A DNA stretch of 64,000 nt from SZUA-309 sp965230005 (lineage in GTDB: Bacteria; Pseudomonadota; Gammaproteobacteria; Pseudomonadales; Azotimanducaceae). The stretch covers positions 496,001 to 560,000 of the forward strand of contig OZ245934.1 of assembly GCA_965230005.1 (NCBI GenBank). Direction: 5' to 3'. The position numbers were made by a program, and so were the translations under genes. Below the pieces are notes generated by a model. That model did no database searches and was not told where the DNA came from. It saw nothing but the letters and a program-made list of their open reading frames with translations. Positions 59,626 to 64,000 of this stretch are shown in pieces (position 1 is the first letter of the stretch; the number at the start of each line of letters is the position of its first letter).

Positions 59626-61377
59626 TCAACTGAACAGCGGAGGGAGGTCGACGCTTTCTTCGGGGTTCCGCTCGTGCTTGAGGAAAGCGTCGCCAAGGGC
59701 CATGAGTGCTGCCTTCGCGTCTGCGAGCGTTGCCGAATCGGCGTCAGCTCCTGCGCTCTGCGTGTCGGCGGCGTAGGCGGCCAGGTCCAGTTTCCGGAGC
59801 AGCCTGTCGGCCTCAGCGGCCTGGCGGAAGTCGCGCAGGACCTCGGCGGGCGGACGGTTCAGAGCGGTGCCCAGATAGCTGACGAACGCCTGGCGAAATG
59901 CGCCCGCATCACCCTCCGCCTGCGCCGCTTTCAGGCGCTGACGGGCACTGCGGGTCTCCCGCCGCGTAGTCAGGCTGCCTCGGCCGCCGGGGAGCGGCAG
60001 CCGGGTGAGGATCGGCGTCAGACGATGGCCGTAGCGCTGGTAGGTGGCGGCTGCCACGCCGGCCAGCAGCAGCGCGAGAATGAGCGTTGCCATGATCGGG
60101 ATCCAGGCGATGGTGCGACTGTCAGGGGCTGTGCCGGGCGGTGCGTCGATTGTTTCCGGCGCCTCGGGTTCTGGTGCCAGTGCTTCCACTGTTGCCGTGC
60201 CGATGATGGTCAGCGCTGGTACCGCGGCGCCCGTGACCCGCAGGCGATCGCTGTTCGTGTCCCACCAGGTGACGGTCAACTCCGGTACGGAAACGGTCCC
60301 TGGCGCCGTGGGAATCAACGCGTACTGTTCACGACGCTGGCCGGTCACGGTGCCTTTGTCGGCGGTTTCCGCCATGACCGGCGCTTCCGGATAAATCTTG
60401 AACTGATCCGCAGGCAGCGGCAGCGGAGTCGGTGGAATTGCGCTGCCGCGATTGCCCGTGGCCTCGACGGTGATCTCGAAAGCGAGCGGCTCACCGACGT
60501 CAACGGTGCTGACTTCCGGCGTCCAGCGCTGGCTGAGCGTTACGTCGGTGGCAGGCAGCCAGGCGGCATCAGAGGGGTAGGTGGCGGGAATCGGCAGCAC
60601 CTGCACCTGTTCCGTTTCTGTGCTTACGCGGATCCCCGAGCGTCGCGTTCGTCCCCCAGTCTGCAGGCGCACGCTGGAGGTCACGGAGATGGCCGGTATC
60701 TCCAGCGTGCCGCTTTCTTCTGGAAAGATGGCGAAACGCTGCTCGATAACGCCGTAGCGCTGCCCGCCCCGCAGCACGGACCGCGATTGAGTTTCGCCGA
60801 GCGGTATGACGACCGCGTTCGCGATTTCCGGCACACCCGGCAGATCCGAGTAGATCTGCACGCCCTGGGAGTAGAAAAGGCGTCGTGTGAGTACCGTTTC
60901 AGCCTGCACGTAGACGGGATTCCTGGACAGGTCCGTCTCGAAGAAAACCATCGCGGCAATCGTTTCCTTCACCTTCGGATCCAGCGGGCGCACCACAACG
61001 CGGACGGCTTCCGACTGCTCATTGCCGATCGTGAGACTCGGCACCAGCAGTTCGCCCGTCCGTTTCGGACGCAGGCTGATCTGATACTCCACGGAGGCGA
61101 TGGTGCGGCCGTTGATGCTGGAGATACGGCTCGACGTCTGACTGCCGAGCACTTCGAAGTCTGCATCCAGCGCCGTGAGGTCCGGGGCCGCGGATTGTCC
61201 GGTGCCTTCGGCCCGGATCGTCAGCCGTACAGTCTCCATCTCATCGAGGAGTCGCGGCTCGACGAAGGTGCGCAGGACGGCGTGTGCGGGTAAGGCCAGA
61301 GTCACGAGTATCAGAACCGCCAGCACCGTGAGCAGGCTTGTCGTACCACCGGATTCGTGCGTTAGCTGCCGATTCAC
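59626..61377 (-). CDS. batD: BatD-like protein
   Basis: 583 residues: signal peptide (LALPAHA), repeated beta-rich domains (DETMETVRLTIRAEG-type, typical of BatD), a membrane helix near 425-445 and a cytoplasmic helical tail (about 470-583). Bat proteins form a complex of unclear role in stress or oxygen tolerance. GTG start overlaps the batB/C stop. Confidence 0.88.
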   Translation of the reverse strand: MNRQLTHESGGTTSLLTVLAVLILVTLALPAHAVLRTFVEPRLLDEMETVRLTIRAEGTGQSAAPDLTALDADFEVLGSQTSSRISSINGRTIASVEYQISLRPKRTGELLVPSLTIGNEQSEAVRVVVRPLDPKVKETIAAMVFFETDLSRNPVYVQAETVLTRRLFYSQGVQIYSDLPGVPEIANAVVIPLGETQSRSVLRGGQRYGVIEQRFAIFPEESGTLEIPAISVTSSVRLQTGGRTRRSGIRVSTETEQVQVLPIPATYPSDAAWLPATDVTLSQRWTPEVSTVDVGEPLAFEITVEATGNRGSAIPPTPLPLPADQFKIYPEAPVMAETADKGTVTGQRREQYALIPTAPGTVSVPELTVTWWDTNSDRLRVTGAAVPALTIIGTATVEALAPEPEAPETIDAPPGTAPDSRTIAWIPIMATLILALLLAGVAAATYQRYGHRLTPILTRLPLPGGRGSLTTRRETRSARQRLKAAQAEGDAGAFRQAFVSYLGTALNRPPAEVLRDFRQAAEADRLLRKLDLAAYAADTQSAGADADSATLADAKAALMALGDAFLKHERNPEESVDLPPLFS

Positions 61378-63119
61378 CAGATCTTCTCCGTTTCCCGGCT
61401 TGAGTAGTCACCGCGACGCAGACGCTGGTTCGTTTCGTACTGGAACTTCCGGCGCAGCAGGCCGCCGGGATCGTCCGGCACACGGCGCAGCCACTGCTCC
61501 ATGGCATCCTGTCGTTCGTCCCGGGGACTGTCGCCTTCTTCGACCTGAGCATTCTCATCCGAGGCGTCGGCTTCCGCCTGCTGCTGCTCGTTCGGATCCT
61601 GATCCGGCGGCTGTTCCGGTTGTTCGCCGTCCTGCCCCTGCTGTTGCTGCTGTGCATCGTCCGGCTGCTGGGACTGATTCTGATCCTGCGGATTCGTCCC
61701 CTGTTCTCCTTCGCTTTCCGAATCCTGCTCCTGAGAGCGCTGCTCTTCGAGGAGACGTTCGACGAGCTCTCGATTGAACAGGGCGTCTTCATGGTCCGGG
61801 ACCAGTGCCAGGGTCTGGTCGTAGGCGGCGATCGCTTCCTCGAAGCTGCCGTTTCGGGCTAGGGCGTTGCCGAGGTTGTAGTTGGCGGTGGCGTCGTTGC
61901 CTGCGGCGAAGCCGTTGGCCGCACCGGCATAGTCGCCGGCTCGGTACTGGGCGACGGCGCGCCAGTCGTCGTCCTCGAAGAGCAGGGAGGCGAGGCCTGG
62001 GGCGCCTTCTTTGAGCGCACGGTAGGCCTGCTGATCGGGACGCTGCCAGAGGTCGTCCCAGAAACTCGCTTCCGCCGGCAGGGGAACGAGGCTCAGTACG
62101 GCTGCAGCAAAAACGCCCCGGCGAAAACCCAGCAGCAGCAGCGGCAGCAGGACGAGACCGGCCAGCCAACCCATGTCCGCCCAGGTATCGAAGTCCCGTT
62201 CAACCTCTTCGGTTTCGTCTTCGCTCGGCAATGCGGTAGCGAGCAGATAAGTGATGTCTTCATCGCCGAGGGCAAGGGTACGAAAGCGGCCGTAGCAGCC
62301 TTCGGCGACGTTGCCGAGCCGCGCTTCGTCGAGACGCGCGGTGATTGGATCGCCGCTCTGCGTGCGCAGCACCTGGCCCGGCTGATTCACGAAGTCCAGC
62401 GGTATCGTGCCGCCTCTGGCCGTGCCCACGCCGAGGATGGACAAGGGGAAGTTCCGTTCGCAGAAGGCGCGCGCATCTCCCGTATCGTCAATGCCGTCGG
62501 TCACCAGGAGAATCCGGCCCTGAGGGACCCGGGCGTTCTCGAAGAGTTCGCGGGTAATGTCGAGGGCGCTTTCCAGATTGCTGCCGAGCACCGGCATCAT
62601 CTCGGGACTTAAGGAGGACAGCAGATTCTCGATCGTTCGCACGTCGTCCGTAAGGGGTGCCACGGCATGGGCGTCACCGGCGTAAGCCACGAGCGCCGTA
62701 TAACCTTCCCGGCGCAGGCGCAGCACATCGGTGATCTTCTGCCGCGCTCGAACGAGCCGGGAGGGCCGCACATCCTGGGCGAACATGGACAGAGAGAGAT
62801 CGAAGACGATGACCAGCGCGTCGCGCTTCTCTTCGACGGGCTGCGGCAGTTTCTGCCACGCGGGACCGGCCAGTCCGATGGTGCCCAGGGCCAGTGCGAT
62901 GGCCAGGGCCCAGGCCGCCTTGCGGAAACCGCCGCGGCTGCCCGGCTCCAGGAGCACCTCGAGAAGTGCCGGGTCGATGGTGCTTTCCCAGTGCGAGGCC
63001 GACATGCGACGTCGGGCCCAGAGCACGGCGAGCATCACCACGGGGATGACCCCGAGCAGCCACCAGGGGCGGATGAACACCAGCCCGTCGACGCCGCCGT
63101 TCAGCAGGGCGTCAATCAC
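61374..63119 (-). CDS. batB: Fused BatB/BatC: von Willebrand A domain and TPR
   Basis: 581 residues: two membrane helices near the N-terminus, a VWA domain with an intact metal site (DLSLSMFAQDV, then T and D further on), a third helix near 310, then a TPR repeat (NYNLGNALARNGSFEEAIAAYDQ) and a long Gln/Glu/Asp-rich tail (about 485-550). BatB and BatC are separate genes in other bacteria; the fusion is common in gammaproteobacteria. GTG 63117-63119 overlaps the batA stop by 8 bp. Confidence 0.88.
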   Translation of the reverse strand: MIDALLNGGVDGLVFIRPWWLLGVIPVVMLAVLWARRRMSASHWESTIDPALLEVLLEPGSRGGFRKAAWALAIALALGTIGLAGPAWQKLPQPVEEKRDALVIVFDLSLSMFAQDVRPSRLVRARQKITDVLRLRREGYTALVAYAGDAHAVAPLTDDVRTIENLLSSLSPEMMPVLGSNLESALDITRELFENARVPQGRILLVTDGIDDTGDARAFCERNFPLSILGVGTARGGTIPLDFVNQPGQVLRTQSGDPITARLDEARLGNVAEGCYGRFRTLALGDEDITYLLATALPSEDETEEVERDFDTWADMGWLAGLVLLPLLLLGFRRGVFAAAVLSLVPLPAEASFWDDLWQRPDQQAYRALKEGAPGLASLLFEDDDWRAVAQYRAGDYAGAANGFAAGNDATANYNLGNALARNGSFEEAIAAYDQTLALVPDHEDALFNRELVERLLEEQRSQEQDSESEGEQGTNPQDQNQSQQPDDAQQQQQGQDGEQPEQPPDQDPNEQQQAEADASDENAQVEEGDSPRDERQDAMEQWLRRVPDDPGGLLRRKFQYETNQRLRRGDYSSRETEKIW

Positions 63120-64000
63120 CGCCCCAGCCTCGCCAGTCGCAGATGATGAGAACGAGAAACAGCGCCCACGCGAGCCCCATGGGCCAGAAATAGAGCACGG
63201 CAATCGGGCGGTAGGTTTCCGCCTCCTGTTCGATGGGCTCCATGGCGTCGATGATGTCGTAGATCTCCACCAGCTTGGCCGTGTTCTGCGCCCGGAAGTA
63301 GCGGCCGCCGGTGGTGTCGGCAATGCTCGTGAGCGTGTCTTCGTCGAGTTCGGCGGACGGATTCACGACCCTGGATCCGAACACCCCGAGCAGACTCGGC
63401 AAGCGCATCTCGTCGGCCCCGACGCCGATGGTGTAGATGCGGATCCCATCCTGCGCTGCGAGCTCGGCGGCTTTCACCGGGGCAACTTCACCGACGTTGT
63501 TGGCGCCGTCGGTGAGCAGGATCAGTACCCGTTCGCCCGCTGGCCGCTGCCGCAGACGTTTGACGGCGAGGCCGATGGCGTCGCCAATGGCCGTCTTGCC
63601 ACCGGCAATGCCCACGGGGGCTTCGATGAGCAGCCGGTTCACAGTCTCCAGGTCGAAGGTGAGCGGCGCCTGCAGGTAGGCGTTGGTCCCGAAGAGAATC
63701 AGGCCGACCCGATCGCCTTCCCGGGCGTCCACGAACTGGCTGACGACGTTCTTCACCACCGTCAACCGGTTCACGAGCTGCCCGCCGAGCTGCAGGTCTT
63801 CCGTGCCCATGCTGCCGGAGATGTCGACGGCCAGCATGAGATCCCGGCCCGACGTGGGCAGGGTGACCGGTTCGCCGGTCCATTGCGGACGCGCCATAGC
63901 GGTAACCAGCGCCAGCCAGATGAGCCAGAGCAGGACCGCGCGCCAGGGAATCCGCTTTTCCGCCTGACCGCTGCGACCGGCGGCATCCACGCGAAAGCTG
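63112..64000 (-). CDS. batA: BatA von Willebrand A protein (5' end outside window)
   Basis: Open to the window edge. It shows a membrane helix (WRAVLLWLIWLALVTAMA), a VWA domain with an intact metal site (AVDISGSM and LLTDGANNVGE) and two further helices at the C-terminus. The frame continues through the last base of the window, so the N-terminal helix and start lie outside; a GTG at 63990 would truncate the family N-terminus. Confidence 0.9.
   Translation of the reverse strand, partial: SFRVDAAGRSGQAEKRIPWRAVLLWLIWLALVTAMARPQWTGEPVTLPTSGRDLMLAVDISGSMGTEDLQLGGQLVNRLTVVKNVVSQFVDAREGDRVGLILFGTNAYLQAPLTFDLETVNRLLIEAPVGIAGGKTAIGDAIGLAVKRLRQRPAGERVLILLTDGANNVGEVAPVKAAELAAQDGIRIYTIGVGADEMRLPSLLGVFGSRVVNPSAELDEDTLTSIADTTGGRYFRAQNTAKLVEIYDIIDAMEPIEQEAETYRPIAVLYFWPMGLAWALFLVLIICDWRGWGGD

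Noticed and set aside
1..64000. Insertion sequences, prophage, CRISPR arrays, tRNA and rRNA genes
   Set aside because: No transposase or integrase reading frames, no regularly spaced repeats, and no tRNA T-arm or rRNA sequences were found by eye.

Overview
The window is high-GC, gene-dense bacterial chromosome. It most likely comes from a gammaproteobacterium. The supporting signs are a ccoNOQP-ccoGHIS block, an FNR with the gammaproteobacterial cysteine spacing, aminopeptidase N next to a DUF2797 protein, and a batA-batB/C-batD cluster in which BatB and BatC are fused. I see no rRNA, tRNA, insertion sequence, prophage or CRISPR array. Order and genus cannot be fixed from the sequence alone.

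Layout. 0-8.4 kb: mixed metabolic genes (a MauD-like thioredoxin, a sodium:solute symporter, a secreted metallopeptidase, a Cys-type alpha/beta hydrolase, a beta-hydroxyacid dehydrogenase, trxB, a four-haem cytochrome with its membrane partner, and a Yip1-like protein). 8.4-15.5 kb (minus strand): the complete cbb3 oxidase set ccoN-O-Q-P-G-H-I-S, tightly coupled by overlapping start and stop codons; ccoQ is only 56 codons long. 15.7-19.5 kb (minus): a degenerate FixJ-like receiver, fixJ, a haem-PAS fixL, a globin, a phasin-like protein and a universal stress protein. 19.7-28.3 kb: six more universal stress protein genes, a lipoprotein, NfeD and slipin, a cytochrome c, a CBS-pair protein and a DksA/TraR zinc-finger protein. 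28.4-33.8 kb: a VOC protein, hemN, fnr, a ferredoxin, a triple-PAS protein and a diiron protein with an FNR box upstream. 33.8-34.8 kb: a long non-coding interval with a roughly 575-nt structured RNA candidate. 34.8-46 kb: MAPEG protein, malic enzyme, D-cysteine desulfhydrase-like enzyme, a TetR-controlled ABC export operon, a candidate small RNA on the minus strand, and several small unknown genes. 46-53.2 kb: FrnE, a zinc ribbon, cysE, nadK, an aspartate/glutamate racemase, MocA, XdhC, rhomboid and DUF2797. 53.3-64 kb: pepN, a TetR/CMD/quinone-reductase/FAD-monooxygenase cluster and batD-batB/C-batA.

How it fits together. About 33 kb look like one low-oxygen module: an oxygen sensor (FixLJ), a second-tier regulator (FNR), a high-affinity oxidase, anaerobic haem synthesis (HemN), a globin and a battery of universal stress proteins. 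A 16-bp near-palindromic motif recurs upstream of fnr, of the degenerate receiver and of three universal-stress-protein promoter regions. Upstream of fnr and of the receiver it lies at exactly the same distance (37 bp) from the start codon. I propose it as the FixJ operator that links FixLJ to FNR and the stress proteins, with the degenerate receiver as a feedback element. The most novel single item is the unassigned large RNA at 34138-34713: it has a promoter-like hexamer, a run of GAAA/UUCG-capped hairpins and a strong intrinsic terminator, and it resembles none of the standard housekeeping RNAs.
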